This document shows positions 1 to 10,504 of a stretch of DNA of 64,000 nt, one piece after another. Source of the DNA: Pisolithus tinctorius (Eukaryota; Basidiomycota; Agaricomycetes; Boletales; Pisolithaceae). The stretch spans positions 62,001 to 126,000 of the forward strand of contig JANFAH010000093.1 in the NCBI GenBank assembly GCA_024663395.1. Direction: 5' to 3'. A model generated the notes under the pieces. It made no database searches. It saw only the letters and a list, made by a program, of their open reading frames with translations, and was not told the origin of the DNA. Each line of letters opens with the position of its first letter. The stretch's first letter is position 1. The translations under genes were made by a program, and so were the position numbers.

Positions 1-1
1 C

Positions 2-307
2 ACTTTCCGGCGGCTTCACGAATTATCTGCCCTCATACCACCCGCTGAAGAAACACCAGAACATGCTGAGATGAAGACGGAATTCGAGGAGTTAGTCAGG
101 CTTGTCGAAGCTGTCAAACTCGTTCAACTCGACGACTACCCCAGCGATACCATTCCGGATGGGAGGGTATGGGCCGAGGGCAAGGGACTACCTCTAGAGA
201 GTAGCTCTTCCACGGAGGGAGATGAAGTGCAAGGGAGAGACCTGCTTCGACTCGCCAGCCGAACTTTGGATGGAATGTACGTCGTCGAGGCCAATAGCAA
301 GAGATGA
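2..307 (+). CDS. GatC-like subunit of mitochondrial glutamyl-tRNA(Gln) amidotransferase, 3' end only
   Basis: The frame is open from base 2 to a TGA ending at 307, so this is the C-terminal ~100 residues of a gene that starts outside the window. The segment reads LHELSALIPP near the start, an acidic helix ending LVRLVEAVKLV, then GRVWAEGKG and the closing stretch DLLRLASRTLDGMYVV. That order fits the C-terminus of fungal GatC, which helps GatA/GatB transamidate misacylated Glu-tRNA(Gln) in mitochondria. The hydrophilic helix and the closing VV segment are seen directly; the family call is by remembered pattern only. No splice sites are needed in this part. An unrelated small mitochondrial protein remains possible. 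Confidence 0.5.
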   Translation, partial: TFRRLHELSALIPPAEETPEHAEMKTEFEELVRLVEAVKLVQLDDYPSDTIPDGRVWAEGKGLPLESSSSTEGDEVQGRDLLRLASRTLDGMYVVEANSKR

Positions 308-506
308 TTATGCACGTTATAGCAAACGACTTGCAGTGTACGTAGAAATAACATCTCATAACGATTTACTCCATAACTTAGCCTATCACTCGGGATCGAC
401 CAGGCAGTTGTGGCTAATATGACACTACTGCGATAGGACACCAGCCGTGCAAAAAAGGTGAACGGAGTCTATGGCTGCAAGACTTCTTTGGTAGTGGCAT
501 ATGTGA

Positions 507-1210
507 TCAAGAAGACAGCAGTTTATGTCCACCTGTAGAGCCGAAGCCATTGCTTCCTCTAGCAGTTTCGTTCAGGCTCTGATGAAAAAAGGTCATTATG
601 TGTTTGGATAGTATGTGACGCAGGCGCACTTCAACTTCCAACACCTCTGGGGTATAGATTCTCTCGAGGATAAGCTGGGCGATACGATCACCCTCTTGAA
701 CTTTGGGACTATGAGGCTCAAGCATGACAAGGGGGCTCCGACGCACCATGAAAATCTGTGTCCGAAAAGTTGTAAAGGAGAACAAAAATTACGCCACGGT
801 AGTCTGCGTCAACGACCCCGGCGCCGGTATCTATCATGAATTTTGAAGCTGGGAATCCCGTTGTCACTTGAGTTACTCGCACAAGTGTGAAATGGGCACT
901 CACCGAGGCCACTGCGAGGAGCGACGCGTCCATATGTCCCTGGAGGTACAGCTATTGAGAGCTGAGTGTCTACCATGGCTTTCCCTCGGGCAGGGATGAC
1001 TTTGTCTTCGGCACTGCACGATAAAATCAGCGGGAGGGACGCGTCTTTCGCGACGCGTTTTCTTTACCTGTACAAGTCATAGCCTGCGGCGAGGGCGGAG
1101 CCACGGGTGGGCAACCTGGCCTTGTCTGATAATCTCTTGACAAGCAGCTGAGGCTCTCTCGACGCGTCAGCAGAGTCGGACATTCTCCGTTTTTTGGTTT
1201 CAGCAGTCAT
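507..1210 (-). CDS. DUT1: dUTP diphosphatase (dUTPase), five exons
   Basis: Hydrolyses dUTP to dUMP and pyrophosphate, keeping uracil out of DNA and feeding thymidylate synthesis. Splicing four short introns gives all five trimeric-dUTPase motifs in order: AGYDLYS (motif 1, split by the first intron), PRSGLASKF (2), [14 protein letters not shown] with the catalytic Asp (3), GDRIAQLI (4) and the P-loop-like [11 protein letters not shown] (5). The start is the ATG at 1210-1208, giving an N-terminal extension of about 35 residues before the fold. The intron before motif 4 only keeps frame if its acceptor is the AAAG just before TTCAAGAGG. The C-terminus carries a few residues (HKLLSS) beyond the usual end. 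It converges with the GatC-like gene on its left. Identity is very secure; exact splice sites are inferred. Confidence 0.93.
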
Positions 1211-1475
1211 TGTCGGTTCTGAGATGTGTTAGAGCGTGTTCCGGCCTTTATTTAATGGCTGGCGAATTTCCGAAATAGTACATTCCTTCACACGTTCATT
1301 GACCCACCTCGTCTTTCTTTCTTGCTTCTTTTTTCTGCATTCAATGCAATTGAATACACGTCGGAGGTGGCCGTGGGTGGAAGTTGCATCACCTGCACCG
1401 CCGCCACGTGACCACGCACGTGATGCATCCGAGTTCGGTTCAAAAAACGCGCCCTGCTCCGATCGCTTCTCCTGC

Positions 1476-3336
1476 ATGGACTTGTCTCAGCAGGAGCTCC
1501 CGTTGACGTCTTATTTTGTCAGGGCGGCCAGGGAGAACAAAGCAGTCGACCATCCTTCCCGTAAACGGAAGCTAATCACTACTCATGATACAGGGGCAGT
1601 TCAGGACAAACGAACAAAGGGAGGCCCAGCGAAAGATGCACATGCTGGTCCAAGTCGCTCCACGCCTGACAATCAATCGGTGCGCCGTGCTAATCCGCGC
1701 GTGAATTCGACCCACTTGCCTACACCAACGACCGCTATTCGTAAACGTCCGACTGTTCCTGCGGCTCAGCGCGCCGGAGATACCTCGCCGATGCCACATG
1801 TGAATCGAAAGGCGGCTCACCAGTCATCCATTACGAGCAAGAAGCCGATCGTACTATGCGATATAAACCTTACTCTGAGTGATTCAGACGACAACCCTTT
1901 AGAAGTCCTCCCCCAATCCAAGAAATCAGACAAAGTGCTTGAAGCCCAATGCTCACCTGCAACCCGATCATTGCCAACCCCATCCTCTAGAAATGTGGTG
2001 GCAAATATGCATGTAAAGAATGTCCATACAGGACCCACCACCCCCGCCTCCAATGTCCGCAAGACCGCTCTTCCACGTATCTCTCCGCAGTGCTCTCCAA
2101 CAGCTGCACGCGGGGTACCTGCACGTAAATTTGCGAATATCCCGCCGCTGCCTTCCGTTACGCCGTCTGCACGTACACTTCCACATGTCTTGCCATTGTC
2201 TCCAACTCGTGCTCGTTTGTCAAAGTCCACTTCAGACGTCTTCACGGTTAAGGTTTCTGGTGCACCCGATGGACCGCTTTCCTCTAACTGCACATTCAGT
2301 GGCTCACACTCGTCGGATCGACCAGACGACGATAATCCGTTCGATTCCACAGTGCGCAAAGACCCCTCAGCCATTCATGGTCGGCGAAACGTATACCAGT
2401 CGCCTTCAGCAGAGTCTTCCACGGTCACCCTCGACACATCTGACACACCAACTGAAATCAATATCCCAGTTCAAGCTGTGGCTTCTTCACAAAGTCAATA
2501 CTTGCTGTCCATAGAGGCAACACCGAAACGAAACCGGAGTCATCGCTGCCATGATTTCGTTCCAGGTTCACAAACACAAGAGGAAGGCGAGTTGTTCATA
2601 GGCATGCAGCCATTCCCGGTTCCCAACCGTGCCGCGGAGATATCAGTTGGAAACCAGAAACTGACGTGGGAAAGGCAAGTCCTATTGGATTTGTCTGACC
2701 TGAAATGTTGACACCACCTGCAGAGCTGAGGAGGCATCTCGTACACCGTCGCCTTTCCGTGTTCACACTCCTCGGCTTTCGGGGACCGCTCTTAATGCAT
2801 CGTCCGAGGGAACCCGGCACGTGGTCTGTCCATCACCCTCATCCAGGTCTCCTGTCCAATGTAGAAACGCGGATCGGCATCGATCACGCACAAGGTCATA
2901 CTCTCCCTCCTCAAATACCCTGTCGCGACAGGATTCGATGAACGTTCCCTCCATCTTGAGTGACGACTCTGCGACAGAACCGGAGTCTGACACTGAAATT
3001 CGAAATTGCGCAGTTCAGATTGCACAAAAGCGAGCGGACCGGGCTCCCACCTCCCCGCGAGGGGCGCTGCGTCCCTTCGTTTCTCCACTGGTTTCTCCGG
3101 TCAGGCAGCGGTACACTCCAGAACCATCTGTTCCGAGCTCTTTAGGAGCCCTTATGGAGGACGGAGCGGGACTTAGCGTGCCTACGTCCAATGCGTTATC
3201 TCGTTTCCATGGAATGCGTCTTCGGAGACAATCGGACCCATCGGATTCATTACCTTCTGTTGCTCGGAACTTTATGGATATGTTTAAGGGAGACGGTAGC
3301 TATCCGGATGACTTCCCAAATTCCCTCCGTGTATAG
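1476..3336 (+). CDS. Unknown Ser/Pro/Arg-rich protein, two exons
   Basis: Not recognised. Start chosen at ATG 1476 (MDLSQQELPLTSYFV), although the frame is open further upstream. Exon 1 runs to about 2674. It encodes a low-complexity Ser/Thr/Pro/basic chain with many S/T-P sites, a short ordered-looking stretch (KPIVLCDINLTLSDSDD) and FVPGSQTQEEGELFIG near its end. Exon 2 continues EEASRTPSPFRV and ends with FMDMFKGDGSYPDDFPNSLRV. The joining intron is best read as a GC-AG intron 2675-2723, because AG|GCAAGT fits the strict consensus for GC donors. A GTGGGA donor at 2666 keeps the same frame. Composition suggests a disordered nuclear or regulatory phosphoprotein, which is inference only. Confidence 0.6.
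2675..2723 (+). other. Candidate GC-AG intron
   Basis: The exon ends in AG and the intron starts GCAAGT, the strong consensus tolerated for GC donors. It ends CCTGCAG. Removing 49 nt joins two long open frames in phase. The competing GT donor at 2666 has a poorer sequence (GTGGGA). Confidence 0.5.
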
Positions 3337-3655
3337 AGGTTGTGGGTCACACAGCAGGCAAGTTATTACAGACTGTATCATTATAATTATCTCTGTATTT
3401 TCCAGAAGCCATTGTACATTAATTACATATTCACGCATCTCGCAGGTGGTATTTCGGTGTCAAGAACTGCATTAGGCCGAGGAGAAACAAGTCAATATCA
3501 GAGGGTCTGCCATTGTCACGTGGATGTGACCGAACGTGTTGGCAAATCAGAATCTCCGTCTCCGATCGTACGAGCAATAAGATAAAGGAGCTCCAATACG
3601 ACTGATCTGACCGACGAACAAACGAACTCGAACACTCACTAGGTCACGATACACG
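3337..3655. other. Intergenic, no gene seen
   Basis: 319 bp between the unknown S/P-rich gene and the dehydrogenase. I see only AT-richer 3' flank and presumed promoter; no conserved reading frame or RNA gene. Confidence 0.5.
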
Positions 3656-5046
3656 ATGCCCGGTAGACTTCAGTACAAGGTCAGATACGTTCAATGCATG
3701 GCGATTGTACTGACCGCGATTTGGTATAATGACAGAGTGCCCTGATCACTGGTGCTGGATCGTAAGTTCATCATGTAGAGACCTGCAGAGCACAGATCTT
3801 ATCATTAACTCAGCGGTATCGGTCTCGAGTCGTCCCTGTTGTTCGCACAAGAGGGTGCTAATGTTCTTCTCGTGGATATTAACCTGGCGGCTGCTGAGAG
3901 GGGTGTAACTCTAATCAGGGATCGATTCCCCGAGGTCAGGGCATTGGCGTTCAGAGCTGATGTCGGACTAGAGGCAGATGTAAAGGCTGCAGTTGATCTT
4001 GCAGTCAAAGAGTTTGGAAGGTTGGATATCATGGTGCGTTTTAATTGACACTAAACTAAACGCAATAGTCCTGAACCTCAAGATCCGGTTTAGTTCAATA
4101 ATGCTGGTAAGATCATTCATGCATCCCTTTGAGACTATATCGAAATCGCAACAGGGATCATGCACCCGAATGACGACAACGCACTCAACACAGAGGAGCG
4201 AATTTGGGACCTTACCATGACAATCAATGTCAAGGGTGTTTGGTGGGGTTGTAAATACGCCATCCTTGCAATGCGCCAAAATCCGGTGGACGAGATCAAG
4301 GGCCTCCGAAGCGGTGGAAGCATTATTAATACTGCAAGTTTCGTTGCTATCATGGGAGCCGCTACGCCCCAGCTGGCTTGTAAGTATCCTGGCATGTACA
4401 ACGGAAGAAAAAAAGAGAGACTGACCGATCGCAACGAAATAAGATACCGCATCTAAGGTTCGCTTGATTTTGCTTTCTTCGTTCCAAGACACTAATCGGA
4501 CCAGGGTGCCGTCCTCGCTATGACCCGCGAACTAGCGATGGTCCATGCCCGGGAAGGTATCCGGGTGAATTCAATCTGCCCGTACGCATTTCTACACCTT
4601 CTGAATTGAAACATACTAATCTGAGTTCAACATAGTGGTCCCCTGAAAACCCGTAAGTGAACCGCGGCTAGTGTAGAGTTCCGAAATTCACGTGAGCCGC
4701 GCAGCTCTTCTCATGGACTTCTTGAACACCCCGGAAAAGCGAGAGAGACGCCTCGTTCACCTCCCAATGGGTCGCTTCGGCGAAGCCGTCGAAGTTGCCA
4801 AGGGTGCCCTTTTCTGTACGTAGATCGTCTATCGACTTGACAACTTTTGCCTGACATATATTTAGTGGGTAGCGATGATAGCAGTTACGTGACCGTATGT
4901 TATCCTCAAACCCTTCCATCGGGTGGTCTGCTCATTAGGTTATCCATTGACAGGGAACGGACTTCAAGGTTGACGGTGGTCTAACATCTTGCTATGTCAC
5001 TCCTGTTGGAGAACCTGCTCTCTCTCCTCCTGCAAGCCTCATTTAA
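3656..5046 (+). CDS. Short-chain dehydrogenase/reductase (classical SDR), 11 exons
   Basis: NAD(P)-dependent oxidoreductase of the classical SDR family; substrate not predictable. Exons read by eye: 3656-3679, 3736-3761, 3814-4033, 4094-4106, 4155-4379, 4444-4457, 4505-4581, 4636-4652, 4705-4815, 4866-4894 and 4954-5046. The spliced product of about 280 residues shows the cofactor motif TGAGSGIG, VLLVDIN at the end of beta-2, NNAG, the catalytic Tyr/Lys pair in YTASK, then INTASF and RVNSICPGPLKT. The C-terminal motif TGTDFKVDGGLT is also typical. NNAG sits on a 13-nt exon and the YTASK motif on a 14-nt exon plus one base of the previous one. Ten introns in 1.4 kb is extreme even here. All junctions keep frame with GT-AG ends. 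Confidence 0.88.
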
Positions 5047-5400
5047 GAGCGATCCACTTCCAACGAAGTTAAATGTGCACCTAGAACGTCATTTGTGTAA
5101 TTTTAGATTGTACTGAATGGGACGCTCAAATACCCAAATGAATTGGCCAATTTGTTGGGTCATGCCATGGTCCACCTCGTGCAGCATAGGCAACTGATAA
5201 CAGGGTCCACCCCCCTTGGTTAGCGATGTGCCGCACAGCAGGCATTTCTGGAGATTATCTATCTCTACAGCAACAACCATACATGGAAACTACATTACAG
5301 CGAAACCGATATCAAACGAGGGCCAAGGGTGTACTTTCCGTGATGCAAAGGGCGCGACTGATAGCAAACTTGAACCAACTGATTGTTCCGATCTGACCCT
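5047..5400. other. Convergent intergenic region, no gene seen
   Basis: 354 bp between the 3' ends of the dehydrogenase and the Mpo1-like gene; expected to hold both 3' UTRs and polyadenylation signals. No supported coding frame. Confidence 0.5.
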
Positions 5401-6257
5401 TCAAGAGGTCTTCTTTTCAGACCTGTGTTTCTCCGCTTTCTCACGTCGGATCCGGGCAATCTCGATGCCAACATCATTCTTCAGCTGCTTACGGAGTTCG
5501 GGGCGGTAGCCTACTGCGAACAAGAGCTCGAGGTGCACGAAGAAAGGGGCGAGAACGATTGCTGCGAAACAATTTCTCAACGTGTGGACTTCAAAATGAT
5601 ACTGATGAACTACGTACCGCCGAGGATGTTATCGAACAGCGCGGGAGCCCGACCCTCCATAAATCCGTGTCCAATGAACTGAGCGACCCATGAGGTTACG
5701 TGAACGATAATGGCGATCCGAATGCCATCAGGACGATGTGCGTAGGCTGTTGCGGTCAGAAGTGTCAAGACCATATGAGGCGTGTAAAGGAACTAGATAA
5801 GTGAGATCATAAAATATAGTAATCAGTCTCCGTAGCAGTCGTGTTAAGAGACGAACATACTGCAGCGACTGGGTCGAGGATGAAGTAGTAGATGATGTAA
5901 AATACGGCCATAAGAGCCGGGGCATTCGTTTCGAAGACAAAGGACTCGTTGAAGACATATTTGATGGGAGGAAGGAATGCAGGTGGTGGGAGCTGAGTAG
6001 ACAGCACGAAGGCGCTCCTGGGGTCAAATGCAGTGCTGATTCGATGCCCGTGGACGCAAACAACTTACCAGAGAATCGCAGGCACCCCGAAGATGTGGAT
6101 CAAGACGTTCACGGGATGGGAATGGTAAGCGCCATAGAAAGCAAGCTAAGCACGAAGAGTTGCCGATGCGTATCAAGTGGTGCATAAGGCAAGGCGACTC
6201 CAGAATAGAGAACTCTCCGAGGCGTACCTGTTTACGCACGTCGAACAGGGATGACAT
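5401..6257 (-). CDS. MPO1: Mpo1-like / DUF962 membrane protein (2-hydroxy fatty acid dioxygenase family), five exons
   Basis: Relative of yeast Mpo1 (YGL010w), an Fe(II)-dependent ER enzyme that shortens 2-hydroxy fatty acids by one carbon during phytosphingosine breakdown. The spliced product of about 200 residues starts MSSLFDVRKQ at ATG 6257. It then shows FYGAYHSHPVNVLIH, FGVPAILW, several hydrophobic segments (MAVFYIIYYFIL; MVLTLLTATAYA), HVTSWVAQFIGHGFMEG and a basic Lys/Arg-rich tail. The conserved His residues in HSHPVNVLIH and QFIGHG are the ones proposed to bind iron in the family. Five exons with four short introns keep frame throughout. It is transcribed divergently from SEC22. 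Catalysis in this organism is inferred from family membership. Confidence 0.88.
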
Positions 6258-6617
6258 GATGACAGTGGATGAAAGTCGAGTCTACGAACCAGGGCGCTGT
6301 ATTCTGTTTCCATAGTACCTTTAGTATTTATGTGTAGAGTCATCTCCGGGCCCGCAGCAAAGTACTCACGCCAAAAACACGTGCGTTTCGAACAAACCGT
6401 ACACGTATGGTCCCTCACTTGGCCTTTGCAACTAACAGAAAGCGTTTATTTTACTGGTGATATCAAGAAATCGTGCAGACATGTATCGTCGTTGCCGTTG
6501 CCGCTGCAGTAATCCGTCTCGACGTCATGGGCATGAAAGACTATTGAGTAGACACGTGACCGCAGGTATACGAAATCACGCTGGGGCGACGCCGGCACCA
6601 AGCTTCCTCCATTCGAC
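6258..6617. promoter_or_regulatory. Divergent promoter region between MPO1-like and SEC22
   Basis: 360 bp between two start codons facing away from each other, so it must hold both promoters. I see no clear TATA element or conserved site and no coding frame. Confidence 0.4.
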
Positions 6618-7505
6618 ATGGTTCGGTCGACCATAATTGTACGGGCATCAGATGCATTACCGCTCGCCGCTAGCGTAGACGACGAACAGGTTGGTTCCTT
6701 GGGACTTATTGTAGCGGCGGGCAGGCAGCTTACAGGCCACGTAGACCGAGCAAACACTCCAGGAACACAAGCAACAAGCCAAGCTTATATTTCGTCGCAT
6801 AACTCCCCATTCCGAACCAAAGTGTTCCATCGAAAGCGGTCGATATACTCTACAGTAATACTTCCTAAACGGAATTTGGCACGCCATTTCGCTGACACAC
6901 TGCGCAGTTACCTCCTTGCTGATAATGTTGTGTATTTGACTATCGCTGACCAGTCGTATCCTCGTAAGCTTGCGTTTTCGTACCTGGAAGAGCTCGAGAA
7001 GGAATTCTCCTCGTCCTATGGACCCAAGGTGGAGTCGGTGAGGAAGCCGTATGCTTTCGTTGGATTTGGTAAGTTTTTTGAACTACCGCTGGCATTGCTC
7101 ATCCTCATGCTTGTCGTTTGTGGAGACACCTTCATGTCCAAGACTGCACGATTGTACCGGGACACCCGGGCTGCTAGTGCTTCCCGAGGATCCAACTTGG
7201 ACAAACTCAATGATGAATTGCACGACGTCACCAGAATAATGACGAAGAACATCGAGGAACTCTTGCAGAGAGGAGACTCCCTAGACAGTAAGCACGAGCT
7301 GTCCACATATTTACATGGCAGTATCTCTCACACGCCAACGTTTCTTGTAGGAATGTCGCATCTTTCTACTTCTCTTCGGACCGAATCAGAAAAGTATCGC
7401 AAGGCCGCAAGGAATGTGAATGTACAGGCCATGATACGGCAATATGCGCCTGTCGGTGCTGTGGCACTTATTTTCATCATTCTCCTTTGGTGGCGATTCT
7501 CATGA
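6618..7505 (+). CDS. SEC22: SEC22-like R-SNARE
   Basis: Vesicle SNARE cycling between ER and Golgi. The spliced product has the longin domain first (MVRSTIIVRASD, then IFRRITPHSEPKCSIESG, YTLHYLLADNVVYLTIAD and KLAFSYLEELEKEF). The R-SNARE helix follows (SNLDKLNDELHDVTRIMTKN, continuing IEELLQRGDSLD). The C-terminal anchor is APVGAVALIFIILLWWRFS, a tail-anchored membrane segment. Introns are short; the one after DDEQ ends at CCACGTAG and restores the EHKQQAKLIF frame. Start at ATG 6618 fits the family N-terminus. Length of about 220 residues matches Sec22. Confidence 0.94.
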   Translation: MVRSTIIVRASDALPLAASVDDEQVGSLGLIVAAGRQLTGHVDRANTPGTQATSQAYISSHNSPFRTKVFHRKRSIYSTVILPKRNLARHFADTLRSYLLADNVVYLTIADQSYPRKLAFSYLEELEKEFSSSYGPKVESVRKPYAFVGFGKFFELPLALLILMLVVCGDTFMSKTARLYRDTRAASASRGSNLDKLNDELHDVTRIMTKNIEELLQRGDSLDSKHELSTYLHGSISHTPTFLVGMSHLSTSLRTESEKYRKAARNVNVQAMIRQYAPVGAVALIFIILLWWRFS

Positions 7506-8179
7506 TTTGTTGACTACTTCAGCCACTGTACGTACTCTCTTATGTACCATTCCGCAGAGTACCTGGTACGTACATATTCCTACGTTATACCACCAGAAGA
7601 CTGCGGACTATCTTTTGATTGTGGGAGCGGCGCTACGGTCTTAACATACCCGGCCGAAGTTACTGAGTCCTCGTGATCCCTTCCCTTGATTTGGATCAAA
7701 TACATCCAAGACTTGGTAGCACCGAAACACGTAACGGAGTTAGGTTTGAACGATACAGCATTCGGCGTTTGTATCCCACATTTCACCTTTGTGGTAGAAC
7801 CGGTGGTCGTAGGGCAGAGACAGGTGTTATTAATCGGCTACGGCCCAGTAACGTTCAACCCTGACAACCTGGGTTCGATAGAACATTTGGAATTGGTGTG
7901 CCCTATCACCACGACCACCTGCGGTCCACTCAAAGTATGCTGGGCGCCCTTCCATTTCGTATATATCAGCTGCCTGGCCTGCAGCTACAGCATCCAGGGT
8001 TCAGCTGCTAAATGAAGCTGTCAACCGTGCCGTGAGGAATTAATCAGTGATCATCTCGATATAGGCAGACACGAGGCAGGTTGCCGGCCGGGCAGATTAT
8101 CTGGGTACAAAGCCTGGCTGGTTGGCATAACAAAAGGACCCTTATCGCTCTCTGTCTCTCATCATTTCTCTCTAGCACC
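7506..8179. other. Intergenic, probable promoter of the RAxSPY-repeat gene
   Basis: 674 bp without a supported gene. Short open frames here have no splice context or recognisable motif. A pyrimidine-rich tract followed by CTCTCTAG lies just before ATG 8180 and could be the acceptor of a 5' UTR intron. Confidence 0.4.
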
Positions 8180-10266
8180 ATGAGCACCGCTGCTGTCTTT
8201 GGAGGGCCTCAGCCATACTCACCATCCTTGGGCTCCGGTGGTCAAATCCAGCCAGGCGCTATCACTTATACAACCTCTACAGGGCCCGATGGCGAAACGA
8301 TCTATCATCCATTCAAGTGAGTTGGTCTACAAAGTCAGGTTTATCCGGCCTATTGACGAGGTATTTCTTTCAGAGCTGTCCCTGCCAGGTAAGAGATGTT
8401 ATTGTAACACTAAAAACCTTTACTGACACCCTGCAGCTACCAGACTCCTCAGGGGGTTGTACGCGGCATCCAATGGATCCCCGCTGAAGCGACCTCCATC
8501 TTGCCTCAGGGCGCTCAACCAGCTAATGATGTAAGTCGAGTTTGAGCCCACTTATACTCACGGTACCTTACCCATCCGCAGGAGTTTGCGGAATCGTGGC
8601 GGCGTGATAGAGAGGTCGACAAGTGGTAGGCCTGATTTGATTCTTAACATTCAACATTATTGACACAGGATAGGCAAAGATCAGAAGAAAAGCGCAGAAA
8701 AAAAGAAGAGAAGGAGTCTATCAGGAGACTCTCCAAGCAATTCGAAAAAGACAGGGAGGAGAATGAGGTTCGCATTCATAGGGAACGTCGTCGCAGTTTC
8801 TACGGGGATGCGCCCCCGCCTCCATCTTATGCCCCGAGTCACGGCGCTTACACTCATAGCCCCAGCAGCGAGCTTGATCGTAAATTTAACGATCTGGACC
8901 TGGATGGGAGGACTTCGGCCTATGGCAATCGTCCAAGGAAGTACTCGATGAGTGGAGGTGATCGCACGTACAATGCACCGCCCGTAGAGGCGGGTTATGG
9001 GGCCTCTGTAGCTTATTCGGCAGCCGGCCCTACTTCCCCCTATCGTCAATCTGCGTATACAACCTCTCCGAACATCCGCCCTCAAGAAACCTCCATGTAC
9101 CCTGGTGGACCGGATCCAATCACTCGGGCTGCGTCGCCTTTTGCCCGCGGCAATGATCCCATCGCTAGAGCTGCTTCACCGTACGGTCGACCCCCCACGG
9201 AGCCTATTGCTAGGGCGGCGTCCCCGTATGGCCGACCTCCAACCGAACCCATCGCCAGGGCTTCATCACCTTATCACCCTGCGTTTGTCCCTCGGGCCCC
9301 ATCCCCTGTTCCGCCTCGTGCGCCATCTCCTTACAGTGCTGCCCATTCCCCGTACGTACCTCGGGCACCTTCTCCTTATGCGAAGCCGCCACCACCTCAT
9401 CTCGGTCGCGCGCCATCTCCATACCTTCCCCCTCAGGTGTCTCAGATGTATCCTCCAGGCCACGTCATGGAAGGCCAACCGATGTCGAGGTCCCGTGCTC
9501 CATCACCAATGCCCGGGCCTCCGGCCGCCTTCCCGACTTCGCCGCGCATGCCGGTGTCAGTCTCTGCTATGGATCAACAACTTTCCGCGCCGGACGCATT
9601 CTTGCGCCCTGCTAATGCAGCACAGCCTTACACCCCATTTGGTATTATGAAGATCCAGGACATGGAACAATTCTACGACCAGATTCCTAGAATGCCCCTC
9701 GTGTTGGATACCCATGACGTATATCACCAAGATTGGATCAGATTCATGAATGTATGTCTGCGCATCTTGTCCACGTTACACCGTTTCTGATTTGTTGTGG
9801 GATACAGGATCTTGCTCTCGGATGGGCTGGAAAGTTGCCCCTCACTGACCTATCGCGCGGTCCGCCTCCTAGGCGTTCCCTACTCGTTGCAGACCTCGTC
9901 GATCTATGGAACGACTCATTCTTCCTGCCTCGTCGTGTTGAAGTCATTCTTTTCAAGGGTCACGAGCGCCGTTCTGGTCCCAATAAGGGCGTCATCGATT
10001 ATCAACTGCCCGGATTTGAGGACTACGATTCGGACGACACTTCGTCGTCATCGACTTCATCGGACTCCGAATCTGACTTGTACCCTGGCTATGGCAGAGG
10101 TGTGGACCTTGCAGAGTCTAAAAGACGGATTAAGGAGAAAGTGGAGAAGAAGCTCCGTAAGAAGGAGAAGAAGGCCAGGCGAAAGGCCAAAGAGCGCGAA
10201 AAGACGTATGCGCTCTACATTACTTACGTGCCTCCCAGAGATCCTGCCCTTGGGTACTACCCCTAA
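8180..10266 (+). CDS. Unknown protein with RAxSPY-type repeats and a conserved-looking C-terminal domain
   Basis: Not recognised. It starts MSTAAVFGGPQPYSPS; five short introns fall in the first 600 bases and one before DLALGWAGK (after WIRFMN, about 9750-9808). A helical charged segment (SEEKRRKKEEKESIRRLSKQ) lies near residue 90. Between about 9110 and 9520 there are at least ten copies of a unit built on ARAxSPY or PRAPSPY, two of them a longer PTEPIARAASPYGRP-type repeat. The last ~200 residues look folded (DTHDVYHQDWIRFM, then VADLVDLWNDSFFLPRRVEV), followed by an acidic/serine patch and a Lys/Arg-rich helix. The intron before DRQRSEEKR needs a weak GTCGAC donor. Probably a basidiomycete-specific scaffold; function unknown. 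Confidence 0.72.
9110..9520 (+). repeat. Degenerate RAxSPY protein repeats
   Basis: Tandem proline-rich units of about 7-15 residues, each ending in ASPY or APSPY. Codons for the same residues differ between copies, so this is an old repeat kept at protein level rather than a recent DNA duplication. Confidence 0.75.
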
Positions 10267-10504
10267 ATGCAACTTGTCCAGTAAACGACCAGGTTTCGTG
10301 TCAATATGACGCCAACATTTTCATTCGAATATCTCATATATCGCCTTATTCCATTTCCCCAGTTATAACAAACCCCGCTTAAAACCCCCACACATAGCTG
10401 ACTGCAGAACTTGTAAAATCATTTCTGTACACTTGTAAAAGATAGCACGATGCAACATATTTATATGAAATCCATTAGTGAATGTGGATAAGTTAACATG
10501 TACG

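Noticed and set aside
114..441. Minus-strand open frames opposite the GatC-like 3' end
   Set aside because: They are shadows of the coding strand or of its 3' flank, with no motif and no splice logic.
1236..1475. Upstream extension of the S/P-rich gene
   Set aside because: The frame is open, but the sequence is pyrimidine-rich leader-like with no protein-like text; ATG 1476 starts a sensible N-terminus.
7686..8015. Plus-strand ORF of about 110 codons upstream of the RAxSPY gene
   Set aside because: No motif and no splice support; GC and codon pattern look intergenic.
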